DNA of 35,759 bases from contig JBAJNM010000015.1 of the NCBI GenBank assembly GCA_036881865.1, positions 1-35,759 on the forward strand, in the 5' to 3' direction. Of this stretch, positions 8,045 to 16,253 are shown piece after piece. The position numbers and the translations under genes were made by a program. The stretch is from Parvularculales bacterium (lineage in GTDB: Bacteria; Pseudomonadota; Alphaproteobacteria; JAPOUT01; JBAJNM01). The notes beneath the pieces are model-generated. The model made no database searches. It was given only the letters and a program-made list of their open reading frames with translations, and was not told the origin of the DNA. Numbering within the stretch: the stretch's first letter is position 1; each line of letters starts with the position of its first letter.

Positions 8045-9043
8045 ATGACCGGCCCTACAACCGAACAGGACACACCTAATCGGACCTCAAACAATGAGGA
8101 CCCGGCCAACACCCAAGGCAAGGGCACAACAAAAACCCCGTTGCCCCGGGAAGGTAGTGATCAAAAGAGTCAGCGTGGCAGCACATCCCGACTAACACGA
8201 GCATTATGGACACTCCTCATCGTTGCGGGGGCCGGAGCCGCAACGGCCTTCATTGCTCATTGGCAGGGGTGGATTGAACCACGGCAAAACATGCCGACGG
8301 AATATGTCTTCTCTACACCGGCACCCGCATCTAATCCTGCACGGATTCCAACACCTACCCCCACTCCTGCTCCCGCACCCGCCCAAATTCCCGTCACGGC
8401 TCAAGCGCCCGCACCCGCTCAGGCACAACCCGCGCCTGCTCAACCCGCCGTCCTGACGCCTGAAACCGACTACAGCATTGCTTTAGCCCTCGCCGTTCTC
8501 GTTCAGGCGGCAAACAAGCCGACGTCTTTTCTGGGCGAAATTGAAATGGTAAAAAAACTAACGCCTGACACCGAGCACAATAAGAACGCCCTATCCCTTC
8601 TTGATGGACTGGACACTATCGCCCGTACCGGTGCCCCGACACAGACCATGCTGCACGTCCGGTTCACACACACCATTCCCGATATCATTAAAGCCACACA
8701 AGAAGACGCCGAAAGCAATGCCAGCTACGGTCAATCATGGGTTGCACGGCAGTTGGAGCGCCTTGTTACTATCCGCCCCATAGGCATGGTTACCGGAAAC
8801 ACCACAAGCGCCATTGTGGCACGGGCGGAAGTTCATCTTGATAACAACAACCTTGAAGACGCTATTTCAGAAGCCGCCGCCCTGCATGGAGAAGCAGGCA
8901 ACGTAGCGGCGCCATGGCTCGAGCAAGCCCGGGCGCGCGTCTTCATCAACCAACAGATCAATGAGTTGGCCCAACAGACATTGACACGGTTTACGCCTTA
9001 TAATTCATCCAGCTCTTATGACGGGGCGCTTCAAGCGCAATAG
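8045..9043 (+). CDS. Mitofilin/Mic60-like inner-membrane protein
   Basis: This 332-residue protein sits between hemD and hemY, where Alphaproteobacteria usually encode a homologue of the mitochondrial cristae protein Mic60. It has a polar, charged cytoplasmic N-terminus (residues 1-55), one membrane span (ALWTLLIVAGAGAATAFIAH), a Pro/Ala/Thr-rich linker (about residues 90-140, repeated APA and PTPT units), and a helical C-terminal region ending in a mitofilin-signature-like segment (QSWVARQLERLVTIRP to the end). The expected role is inner-membrane shaping and contact with the outer membrane. The family is known for intracytoplasmic membranes; the identification here rests on topology and position, since sequence conservation is low. 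It overlaps no gene and precedes hemY by 12 bases. Confidence 0.8.
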   Translation: MTGPTTEQDTPNRTSNNEDPANTQGKGTTKTPLPREGSDQKSQRGSTSRLTRALWTLLIVAGAGAATAFIAHWQGWIEPRQNMPTEYVFSTPAPASNPARIPTPTPTPAPAPAQIPVTAQAPAPAQAQPAPAQPAVLTPETDYSIALALAVLVQAANKPTSFLGEIEMVKKLTPDTEHNKNALSLLDGLDTIARTGAPTQTMLHVRFTHTIPDIIKATQEDAESNASYGQSWVARQLERLVTIRPIGMVTGNTTSAIVARAEVHLDNNNLEDAISEAAALHGEAGNVAAPWLEQARARVFINQQINELAQQTLTRFTPYNSSSSYDGALQAQ

Positions 9044-9055
9044 GAACAGCAACCC

Positions 9056-10225
9056 ATGTTGAGACTGACAGTTTATCTCATTCTAGCGATAGCGATTCTG
9101 ACGGGTGGCACATGGATCACCACCTACGCAGGCCACATTGTTATTGAATGGACCGGTTCTGAAAACACCGGCTATGAAATCAGTCTACACACGCTAACGG
9201 CTCTGACCATTCTGGCGTTTTGTATTCTGGCGGTTATATTTTTATGGCGGCTGTTTGTGTTTTTGTCGGCAAGCCCGGGACGCATCGCCGCAAGCCTTAA
9301 AAGGCGGCGGCAACATCAGGCGGAGACTTTACTTGCACAAGGCCTTGTGGCCGTAGCGGCAGGAGAGATGGTGCAAGCCGGCCGTCTGGCAGACAGGGTA
9401 GCAACCGCCATAAAAGATAAAACCTTAGAGAAACACTGGCACGGCGTTGCCGAACTTCTTCAGGTTCAGGCCGCCCAGACCAGCGGCGACGGAGCAAGCA
9501 CCGAACGCCGGGGACGCGCCCTTCTGGAGAATCCGGAAACAAAACCAGCGGGGCTACGGATCTTAACCCTCAACGCCATCAGGCAGGGAAACACAACCGA
9601 CGCACTGGAATGGGCACAACAGACACAAAAAGAAAATCCCAAAACTCTTTGGGCAACGCGGATGATTTTTGATCACCATGCTACGGAGGGCAACTGGAAA
9701 GAGGCTGAGCAAATTTTGAATAAGGCTACCCGTCACGGCCTGTTCACCCGCACCGATATTGTGCGCCGCCGTGTTGTTATCCACACTGCCCGCGCCCTTG
9801 AACAAGAACAGGCCGGCGCTAGAAAAAGTGCACTTAAGACAGCTATGGAGGCGGTGAAACTGGACCCAGAGTTTGCTCCTGCCGCTACGCTTGCCGGACG
9901 GCTTTTAACAGAAGACGGACGTTTGAAACAGGCCAACTCCATTCTAACGGCAGCGCGTGTTGCCGGCCCTTCCGCCACCGCTACCCATTGGGCATGTGGC
10001 TTGTGCGGGCATCATGCCGACAATTGGCATGCCGTATGCCCCCATTGCGGCCAGTTTGACTCTTTGTCACCGCAGAAGACATCAAACAGGCCGGATGAAA
10101 AAACAAGCACACACACCAAGCCCCCGCCGGCACCTGAACCATCCCCACTCTCCGACGACCTGAGGGGTCCGCCCCGCCAACCCGATGACCCGGGCCCCAC
10201 AACAAACCCCTCGTTACTCAAATAA
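9056..10225 (+). CDS. hemY: HemY-like TPR membrane protein with zinc-ribbon tail
   Basis: The 389-residue protein has two N-terminal membrane spans (residues about 5-22 and 45-70), the hallmark of the HemY N-terminal family. Helical TPR-like repeats (about residues 90-300) follow, including WATRMIFDHHATEGNWKEAE. The C-terminus carries a zinc-ribbon-like Cys set, WACGLCGHHADNWHAVCPHC, then a Pro-rich tail. HemY proteins of this kind are encoded in haem operons but their exact function is not settled; they are not the oxygen-dependent protoporphyrinogen oxidase that shares the symbol. It is the last gene of the hemC-hemD cluster, 12 bases after the mitofilin-like gene. The Cys tail is typical of alphaproteobacterial members. 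Confidence 0.88.
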   Translation: MLRLTVYLILAIAILTGGTWITTYAGHIVIEWTGSENTGYEISLHTLTALTILAFCILAVIFLWRLFVFLSASPGRIAASLKRRRQHQAETLLAQGLVAVAAGEMVQAGRLADRVATAIKDKTLEKHWHGVAELLQVQAAQTSGDGASTERRGRALLENPETKPAGLRILTLNAIRQGNTTDALEWAQQTQKENPKTLWATRMIFDHHATEGNWKEAEQILNKATRHGLFTRTDIVRRRVVIHTARALEQEQAGARKSALKTAMEAVKLDPEFAPAATLAGRLLTEDGRLKQANSILTAARVAGPSATATHWACGLCGHHADNWHAVCPHCGQFDSLSPQKTSNRPDEKTSTHTKPPPAPEPSPLSDDLRGPPRQPDDPGPTTNPSLLK

Positions 10226-10340
10226 CTGCACAACAATTTTCTCCGTCGCTTATCTGCCTATAGTGCAGCGAACAGTTAACGCCAAGACGAAGCAAAAAGG
10301 GATGAAAAAGAGGTCGAAAAAAAGTATCATCACCCCCGTT

Positions 10341-10413
10341 GCCGCCATAGCTCAGTTGGTAGAGCGGCGCATTCGTAATGCGTAGGTCGGGTGTTCGAGT
10401 CACCCTGGCGGCA
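10341..10413 (+). tRNA. tRNA-Thr (anticodon CGU)
   Basis: The sequence folds as a 73-nt cloverleaf. GCCGCCA pairs with TGGCGGC in the acceptor stem, GCTC/GAGC form the D arm, and GCGCA/TGCGT enclose the loop TTCGTAA with anticodon CGT. GGGTG/CACCC enclose TTCGAGT in the T arm. The discriminator is A. The genome continues CCG, so the full CCA end is not encoded. Confidence 0.97.
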
Positions 10414-10446
10414 CCGGATTTTGAGTACTGCCGTATAGTAGCACTC

Positions 10447-10483
10447 AAAAAGGGGCAAGTTCTTGAGAACTTGCCCCTTTTTT
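10447..10483. terminator. Strong bidirectional intrinsic terminator after tRNA-Thr
   Basis: AGGGGCAAGTTCT (10451-10463) pairs perfectly with AGAACTTGCCCCT (10466-10478) around a 2-base loop. It is flanked by an A-run on the left and a T-run on the right, so it can terminate in both directions. It lies 33 bases after the tRNA and ends that transcript. Confidence 0.93.
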
Positions 10484-10754
10484 ATGGAACTAGGTGTAAA
10501 AAAATGTAATTCGTTACTGTAGGCATTCATTATATCTGTCAGTAAACGCGTTGGATTATCATTAACTATGTCAGTAAAGCACGTATTTTTAATTATTTTA
10601 AACCTTAATATTCACTAAATCTGTCAGCATGATCTGCCCCCATTTCATTGGTCCACCCTGAATATTAGTAAATATGGAAAATACAGTGCTACCATTCTTT
10701 GGCCACCTGAGATTAGATTTTCTCTAATTTAGACCGTTACCAGAGGCGATCACC
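10484..10754. other. AT-rich spacer with short repeats upstream of the GST gene
   Basis: No gene is seen. TGTCAG recurs at 10537, 10569 and 10622. A segment TGCCCCCATTTCATTGGTCC (from 10635) is loosely echoed by TGCTACCATTCTTTGGCCAC (from 10687), both ending in a CCACC(C)TGA context. They may be operator copies for the GST promoter or the remnant of an insertion-sequence end; neither is proven. Confidence 0.3.
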
Positions 10755-11540
10755 ATGACAGACCTTCGAATCTTTACATATCTCCCTAACCCCCGCCTTT
10801 ACAAAGCAACCATAGCCGCACGCTTTAGCGGTGCCACGATAGATATTGTCGGCGACGCACCGCCTGAACTAGCCAACTGGCTTTGGGATTATGACGCACG
10901 AAAACTGACGGATGAAGAGAAAGATGAGCTTGAACCCTACGCACGCAAAGCCCGGGTAGGGTTCGATGGGGTACTATACAAGTCAGACGCTTTTCTCGTA
11001 GCGAACCCGTTTGGAACTGTTCCTGCGGGTTTTGGAAACAACGGGCAAACTGGATTGTTTGAATCCAATGCCATTATGAAGGCGGCTGCGCGTTCCGGTC
11101 CAAATGCGGGAACGCTCCTCGGCGGTGATGCGATGGGGCAATCACGAGTCGACAGTTTTCTGGACAGAACGCTTGTCTTTGCCAGAGATATGCAACGCTA
11201 TTTGCTTGCCGATGAGCAGCGGATCGAGGCACTGCACGCTGAAAGCAGTAACTCTCTCATAACCTATGCGACAGGACTAAATCAGGCGCTTAAGGGATCA
11301 TCATACATCGCAGGAAACGAGCTAACATTAGCGGATATCGCCGTAGCGTGTGAACTGTGCCAAATGACCAATGAGCGCCGAATTATAGATCAATTCAAAC
11401 ACCTCGCTCCGGAGCCGCTGATGCCACTCTTATCTGAATTTGAAGAGTTGGGGATTCATGTACGTAAACTTTCCAAAAACCCAAAATTTTCCGAAGACCT
11501 TTCACGCTACTTCAAAAGATTACTTTCCGTCTGGGATTAG
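10755..11540 (+). CDS. Glutathione S-transferase family protein
   Basis: The 261-residue protein shows a GST layout. An N-terminal thioredoxin-like domain starts LRIFTYLPNPRLYKATIAA and, after an insertion, resumes at FLVANPFGTVPA with the cis-Pro-type segment and the LFESNAIMKAAAR glutathione-contacting loop. An all-helical C-terminal domain follows, with the conserved SYIAGNELTLADIAVACEL motif. It resembles the elongation-factor-1B-gamma-like branch of the superfamily. Expected activity is conjugation of glutathione to electrophiles in the cytosol. It has an AGAGG ribosome site. It converges with the MAPEG gene, another glutathione-linked family, and lies next to the epoxide/aromatic-type cluster disrupted by the transposon, so a shared detoxification role is plausible. 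Confidence 0.85.
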   Translation: MTDLRIFTYLPNPRLYKATIAARFSGATIDIVGDAPPELANWLWDYDARKLTDEEKDELEPYARKARVGFDGVLYKSDAFLVANPFGTVPAGFGNNGQTGLFESNAIMKAAARSGPNAGTLLGGDAMGQSRVDSFLDRTLVFARDMQRYLLADEQRIEALHAESSNSLITYATGLNQALKGSSYIAGNELTLADIAVACELCQMTNERRIIDQFKHLAPEPLMPLLSEFEELGIHVRKLSKNPKFSEDLSRYFKRLLSVWD

Positions 11541-11584
11541 CACGGTAAAGATTGTCAACGATCAATCCGGAGTCGTTAACCCGG

Positions 11585-12004
11585 TTAGAAGAGTGATATC
11601 AGGCCTGCAAAATTGAATATTAGCGCCAGCGCAATGAGCCAGGTGACCACCCAGGTCACAATGTTGCCCCCGGCGCGTCCCGGCGGTAGACCTTTATCAA
11701 GGACCTGAATGCCCTGAGCGTGCGCTAACCGCGCAACAAAAAGCGTTGCACCGAGGATATGAATCACCATCGGAGACGCACCCAGAAGAGCCATAAATCC
11801 CAACCCAACCAGAAGAACCGGCACATGTTCAGTAGCATTCCCATGTGCACGCACTGCCCTTTCAAGCTTAGGATCATCACCCACACCCGTACCAACGCCC
11901 AGCTTCATGCGAAGTCTCGTGACATGAATACCCAAAAACCATATCAGCAGCATGTGCGCCGCAACCCATAGGCTAGCTGCCGTTAACGCATCAATATTCG
12001 TCAT
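11585..12004 (-). CDS. MAPEG-family membrane protein
   Basis: The 139-residue protein has the length and pattern of the MAPEG family (membrane-associated proteins in eicosanoid and glutathione metabolism). It has four hydrophobic spans, with the conserved RAHGNATEHVP motif between spans 1 and 2 and RLAHAQGI between spans 3 and 4. Some members have glutathione transferase activity. The start at 12004 has a good GGAG ribosome site. The gene begins 28 bases after the SDR stop on the same strand, so it was probably the last gene of the operon that the transposon interrupts; its transcription may now depend on a promoter inside the element. Confidence 0.88.
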   Translation of the reverse strand: MTNIDALTAASLWVAAHMLLIWFLGIHVTRLRMKLGVGTGVGDDPKLERAVRAHGNATEHVPVLLVGLGFMALLGASPMVIHILGATLFVARLAHAQGIQVLDKGLPPGRAGGNIVTWVVTWLIALALIFNFAGLISLF

Positions 12005-12032
12005 GTTCTCTCTCCTTCTCTCTCCGGTATGC

Positions 12033-12665
12033 TTACCATTTCTCCGCGAATGGGCGAATTGTATATTCAGAACTCCAGGTAGACCTTGGTTGATGGGCTA
12101 CATGAAATACCTCGCCTACAATATCATCCGGTTTACAGAAGAAATCATCGGGTTTATCCGGATAACGCTCCCGCGTCCAGGCGACGTCGATGACAGCATC
12201 AATGGCAATATAAGCCGCATGAATACCCTTGGGGCCGACAGACCGGGCAATGCTCTCCAGCAGGATACGCTGTGCCGCCTTTGTGGGTGCAAAGCCCGAA
12301 AAATTGGCAATGCCGCGGTAGGCCGATGTATTTCCTGTTGCGATAATCGCACCACTTCCGGCCTCAATCATGGCAGGAGTACTTAATCGTGCAAGATGTA
12401 ACAAAGCCATTGTGTTGATCCGGAAGTTTTTCTCGAGTGCTTCCGGTTCGATGCTCATGAAATCACCGAAGACGCCGCCAACCGCGTTGTGGATTACCAC
12501 GGAGGGAGAGCCAAGCCGCTTTACAATCTGATTGAAAGTATCGATGAGGGCAACCGGATCAGATACGTCACACACAAACGCACCGGCACCCTCAAGCTCA
12601 TCACTGTAACCATTCAAACGCGAAGCGTCTCTGGCAAGCATCGCAACCTGATAGCCACCTTCGAG
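12033..12665 (-). pseudogene. SDR-family oxidoreductase, 3' part split by the transposon
   Basis: This is the larger piece of a short-chain dehydrogenase gene, 210 codons plus stop. It begins LEGGYQVAMLARDASRL directly after the target-site copy at 12666-12673. Visible parts are the adenine-pocket segment VCDVSD, the structural loop VVIHNAVGG, the serine segment ATGNTSAYRG, and the active-site helix. The usual YxxxK is FAPTK here, so the catalytic tyrosine is replaced by Phe, as in one atypical SDR subgroup. The missing first 22 codons, with the glycine-rich TGVGPGTG motif, lie at 23732-23797. Rejoining the pieces with one target copy gives an uninterrupted 232-residue protein. The internal ATG 12641 lacks the cofactor site, so this piece is probably inactive. 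Confidence 0.92.
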
Positions 12666-12673
12666 AAATTTTT
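12666..12673. repeat. Left copy of the 8-bp target-site duplication
   Basis: AAATTTTT directly abuts the left inverted repeat and is identical to 23732-23739 next to the right one. An 8-bp duplication is the size made by IS1595-family transposition. Confidence 0.95.
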
Positions 12674-12714
12674 GGGGATTATACGCTTAAGTTGACGGGT
12701 ACTATATGTTGTGG
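12674..12714 (+). repeat. Left terminal inverted repeat of the transposon
   Basis: The 41-bp repeat matches the right end except for GT in place of CC at positions 26-27. A subterminal palindrome, ACTATATATAGT, follows at 12746-12757 and recurs near the right end. Confidence 0.95.
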
Positions 12715-13054
12715 TTTGGCTCATTTCCTGAATTTTTTATTTGGCACTATATATAGTAGCGTCCAAAATGGAATATGGAACCGGTTTCAGCCAGAGTATC
12801 TATGATGCTCAACCACCGCATCAGCATACGGTACTGTGCGGTCTTGTTTCCTCCACCATTTTATATGAAAATGTTCAATCAAAGAGCATCTTAATCTAAT
12901 GCCATATATTTTTCATGAGGCGCTGTTTGTGGCTTACTTGCATCATTTATTCAGGGATTATGTGCTAAAATGAGAAGAGGACAGCCGACAGCCGACAGCC
13001 TAATGAAGAGGAAGAGATCGGCACAGTCCGGATGGGCACGGGCAATAGCTCGTC
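12715..13054. other. Left subterminal region of the transposon, no gene
   Basis: These 340 bases hold the palindrome ACTATATATAGT (12746-12757) and three perfect tandem copies of GACAGCC (12980-13000) shortly before the methyltransferase gene. I see no convincing gene or promoter. The palindrome is shared with the right end (23676-23687) and could be an accessory transposase-binding site. Confidence 0.45.
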
Positions 13055-13546
13055 ATGAGTCGGATTTCAGAACCGACAGTCAATGTCGAATTAGGTAATG
13101 TTCTTAGAAAAAAACATCCGCAATGGAATGACTCTAACCGAATTATCGCCGAGCAAACGGGCGTTATTAAAGGAGAAGCTGGTCTTCAACCAGATATTAT
13201 TGTTTCTCACCCTAATGGATTGCCAGTAAGCGTTGAGACTGAGTTCCATCCCGCACCAACTGTTCAGCAAGATGCTATCGCCCGCTTGGGTAAGAAACTG
13301 GCAAGCACTGATAAGGTGATTGAGCAGCCATTTCTGTGCGGATTCCTGCCAGACTTAAGACTGTCGATCAACAAAAACTCAAACAGGAAATTGAAGAGAT
13401 GGAGGTGGAGTTCTGTGTCTTTTCTGGCTCCCCTGAAAAACCAGTTCGCCAGCCGGAAACGGGCTGGATATTGGGTGATGTTGACAGCCTCGCATCCTGT
13501 ATTGAACTCACGGCACTTTCAGAAAACAGAATTGAAGATAGCATGA
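13055..13546 (+). pseudogene. N-terminal domain of the large methyltransferase, cut off by a 1-nt frameshift
   Basis: From ATG 13055 the first 91 residues look like a genuine domain, containing LQPDIIVSHPNGLPVSVETE and DAIARLGKKLASTDKVIEQ. This D...ExE pattern is similar to nuclease-like domains placed in front of DNA methylases. After codon VIEQ (about 13326) the frame turns into unrelated sequence, while the neighbouring frame continues naturally as AISVRIPARLK. Inserting one G in the GAGCAGCCATT context would join the two into one protein of about 980 residues. The remaining residues of this frame (to 13546) are out-of-frame readthrough. There is no homopolymer tract, so slippage is not obvious; a real deletion or a sequencing error are both possible. 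No clear ribosome site precedes the ATG. Confidence 0.75.
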
Positions 13547-15999
13547 ATGTTCTGGAGAACGGCATAGAGCAAGCAGCCAGATTGTTACGTGATGAGTGCG
13601 CAAACTCTCCTCATCCTTTGGAAGAAATTGCTAAGATATTACATCAGCAAGAATGCGAACAAACTACTCGGATGGCGATGGCGATTATTGCCAATGCGTT
13701 CACATTCCATCTGTCTATTGAGGGCACACAGCAAAATATTCAGGGCACACCTCAATATATAGAAACCCTTGAAGCACTATGGAGCGGAAGTAAGGCACAT
13801 CGAAAAGAGAATATTCTGGAGCATTGGAGGTTTATTTACAATCATATAAACTATTGGCCAATCTTTAAGATTGCTTCTGATGTTCTCACTCCAATACCCA
13901 ATAGAATTTTCGGTAAGATTCTTGATAGGTTGTATAAGGTAGCCGTTGAACTTGATCATCTTGGTGCCACCAGTCAGCATGATATGTGCGGCCGGATTTT
14001 TCAACGTCTCATATCAGATCGCAAGTTTCTAGCTACATTCTATACTTTACCAACTTCTGCCACTCTTCTGGCCGAAGTTGCGGTTTCACGTCTTAATGTG
14101 GACTGGGCTAATGATGAGAAATTGAAAAAATTACGAATTGCCGATTTTGCTTGTGGAACCGGTGCACTTCTGAATGCTGCCTACGGGGCCGTATTGACGC
14201 GCTATAGACGAACCGGAGGAAACGATAAAGATATACATGCAGGAATGATTCAAGAAGCGCTTTTCGGTACAGATATAATGCCTGCTGCATCCCATCTGAC
14301 TGCTACAGTTCTATCAAGTGTGCATCCAGGTGTTCCATTTAAAGACACCTCTATTGAAACCCTGCCTTATGGAGAAGTTCAATTAGAGACAGGCCCTAAA
14401 ATTGAAATTGGAGCTCTTGGTCTGATTGAGGAAGAAGCAATATCTCTGCTTTTTGATACCGGCCGGAAACGTGTGATTGGGAAAGGCGGCAGCTCTAAAA
14501 AAAATTTGGAGTTGCCTCATGGCACTTTTGATCTTGTTATTATGAATTCTCCGTTTACAAGCCCAACTAATCATAAGTTGCCCGATGTAGATGACATAAC
14601 CGCTGTACCAGTGCCATCATTCGCTGGCTTGGGAACAAATAAAGACGATCAGAAAAAGATGGCGGAGCGCCTAAAGAGTCTCAATACAAAATCTCAGGCT
14701 GGCCATGGCAATGCGGGTCTCGCCAGCAATTTTATTGATGTTGCGAACGCTAAAGTTAAAAATGGTGGTGTTATTGCTCTGGTGCTTCCAGCCGCATTCG
14801 CACAGGGAGACGGGTGGTCTTCTGCCCGCCAACTTCTCAATCGTCACTACCAAGATATAACTATCATCAGCATTGCTAACACGGGGGCTAAAGACAGTTC
14901 TTTTTCCGCCGACACAGGAATGGCTGAGGTACTGATTATAGCAACAAAAAACGAATCGTCTTCTCCAACTACTGACCCGACGTGGCTCTATATCAACCTG
15001 TTTCATCGTCCTAAAACGATGTTGGAGGCGGTGACAGTTGCGCGGGAAATAAAGAGGATAAACTCCTCTACACCATACGGTAATATTTACATTGGTGATG
15101 AGGATAAAATTGGCAACTATTTTTGCGGAGCTATTGATAATACGGGTTGTGCAGGCATAAGAGAGTTTAATGTGATTAATGCTGGTGTAAGCCTTAGCAA
15201 AAACCAGATACAGTTACCTCGTAACTATTCGGTGCAGAATCTTCCGTTGACACAACTCAATAATTTGGGAACTAGAGGTCTGGTAGACCGAGACATCAAC
15301 GGTGCAAAATCTTCCAATACTGGTCTCTGGCGAGGGCCCTTTGATATTACAAAAATACAACCTAATACCACAACAACCTATCCAGTTTTATGGGGACACG
15401 ATGCGACAAGGGAAACGCGAATGGTTGTTGAACCAGACAAAGAAGGGATAGTTCGACCAGAATGTGATTACAAGGCGAAAGAACAATGGGATGAGATAGC
15501 TTCGTGCCTTCATTTCAGCCGCGATTTCCGAATCAATTCTCAGCCCTTGACCGCCTGTATGACGCCTGTTCTGTCAATAGGTGGAGCGGCGTGGCCGAAT
15601 TTTAAATGTGACGAAATTCGCTGGGAAAAACCACTTGTTCTGTGGGCTAATACTACTTTGGGTCTTTTATCCTTCTGGTGGTTAGGCACCCGACAGCAAC
15701 TAGGTCGGGCAAGAGTAACAATCAAAAGATTGCCGGCGCTTGTCGTACTCGACGTAAGACAACTATCTCCGACACAACTTAATCAAGCCGCTGACATATT
15801 TGATGAATTGAAGGAACTGACTTTATTACCTGCTAATGAGGCGTGGCGAGATGATAACCGGAAAACACTTGATAAGGCCGTATTGATTGATTTACTTGGG
15901 CTGGATGATGGCATAATGGAGGCACTGGGTCTTTTACGTCAACAATGGTGTGAGGAACCATCCGTTTATGGTAGTGAGAGAAAAAAACCTCATTCGTAG
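13336..15999 (+). CDS. Large N6-adenine DNA methyltransferase (main frame)
   Basis: This 887-codon frame carries the body of a class-I DNA methylase: motif I (IADFACGTGALLNAAYGAVL, Asp270 to Gly275 from GTG 13336), and motif IV as NSPF (residues 404-407, in FDLVIMNSPF) instead of the usual NPPF/NPPY. A long central region follows (GHGNAGLASNFIDVA, GGVIALVLPAAFAQGDGWSS), then a C-terminal part with target-recognition-like character (LVLWANTTLGLLSFWWLGTR). Expected activity is S-adenosylmethionine-dependent methylation of adenine in DNA. The first part of the protein lies in another frame from 13055, so GTG 13336 is merely where this frame opens; without the frameshift the protein would start at 13055. 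It is the first cargo gene, less AT-rich than the following operon, and may be a separate acquisition. Confidence 0.85.
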   Translation: MRIPARLKTVDQQKLKQEIEEMEVEFCVFSGSPEKPVRQPETGWILGDVDSLASCIELTALSENRIEDSMNVLENGIEQAARLLRDECANSPHPLEEIAKILHQQECEQTTRMAMAIIANAFTFHLSIEGTQQNIQGTPQYIETLEALWSGSKAHRKENILEHWRFIYNHINYWPIFKIASDVLTPIPNRIFGKILDRLYKVAVELDHLGATSQHDMCGRIFQRLISDRKFLATFYTLPTSATLLAEVAVSRLNVDWANDEKLKKLRIADFACGTGALLNAAYGAVLTRYRRTGGNDKDIHAGMIQEALFGTDIMPAASHLTATVLSSVHPGVPFKDTSIETLPYGEVQLETGPKIEIGALGLIEEEAISLLFDTGRKRVIGKGGSSKKNLELPHGTFDLVIMNSPFTSPTNHKLPDVDDITAVPVPSFAGLGTNKDDQKKMAERLKSLNTKSQAGHGNAGLASNFIDVANAKVKNGGVIALVLPAAFAQGDGWSSARQLLNRHYQDITIISIANTGAKDSSFSADTGMAEVLIIATKNESSSPTTDPTWLYINLFHRPKTMLEAVTVAREIKRINSSTPYGNIYIGDEDKIGNYFCGAIDNTGCAGIREFNVINAGVSLSKNQIQLPRNYSVQNLPLTQLNNLGTRGLVDRDINGAKSSNTGLWRGPFDITKIQPNTTTTYPVLWGHDATRETRMVVEPDKEGIVRPECDYKAKEQWDEIASCLHFSRDFRINSQPLTACMTPVLSIGGAAWPNFKCDEIRWEKPLVLWANTTLGLLSFWWLGTRQQLGRARVTIKRLPALVVLDVRQLSPTQLNQAADIFDELKELTLLPANEAWRDDNRKTLDKAVLIDLLGLDDGIMEALGLLRQQWCEEPSVYGSERKKPHS

Positions 16000-16082
16000 A
16001 AACTGCCCATATATTCTCCATATCACTATTCCACTGATGATAGCGTGAAAGGTGATTTGTTGTTTGTTCTTGGAGGGTTATT

Positions 16083-16175
16083 ATGGGCTGTCTGCATGAT
16101 CTTCATCAAGCACACCTTCATACGGACGGTTGTGAAAAAAGGCTGAAGCAAGAGATTTTCAAGTTGAATCACTAA
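16083..16175 (+). CDS. Possible 30-residue small protein or leader peptide
   Basis: A short frame (MGCLHDLHQAHLHTDGCEKR and 10 further residues) starts at ATG 16083, five bases after a strong GGAGGG (16072-16077). It is rich in His and has two Cys. It lies between the methyltransferase and the ParB-like gene, just before a TATAAT (16180-16185). The strong ribosome site is the only support; it could be a leader, a small regulator or chance. Confidence 0.3.
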   Translation: MGCLHDLHQAHLHTDGCEKRLKQEIFKLNH

Positions 16176-16253
16176 AGTATATAATGAACAAATATTCAGT
16201 GTCCTAATATCTGAAGGGTGTACCTGAACGCATGTTTAAGTGGAGAAATAAAT

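Noticed and set aside
10341-10754. tRNA-Thr 3' end as an integration (att) site for an island
   Set aside because: I found no second copy of the tRNA 3' end in the window and no integrase; the large insertion further on is explained by the IS1595 ends and its 8-bp duplication.
12980-13000. Triple GACAGCC repeat as a CRISPR or iteron array
   Set aside because: Only three 7-base units with no spacers and no nearby replication gene; too small to support either.
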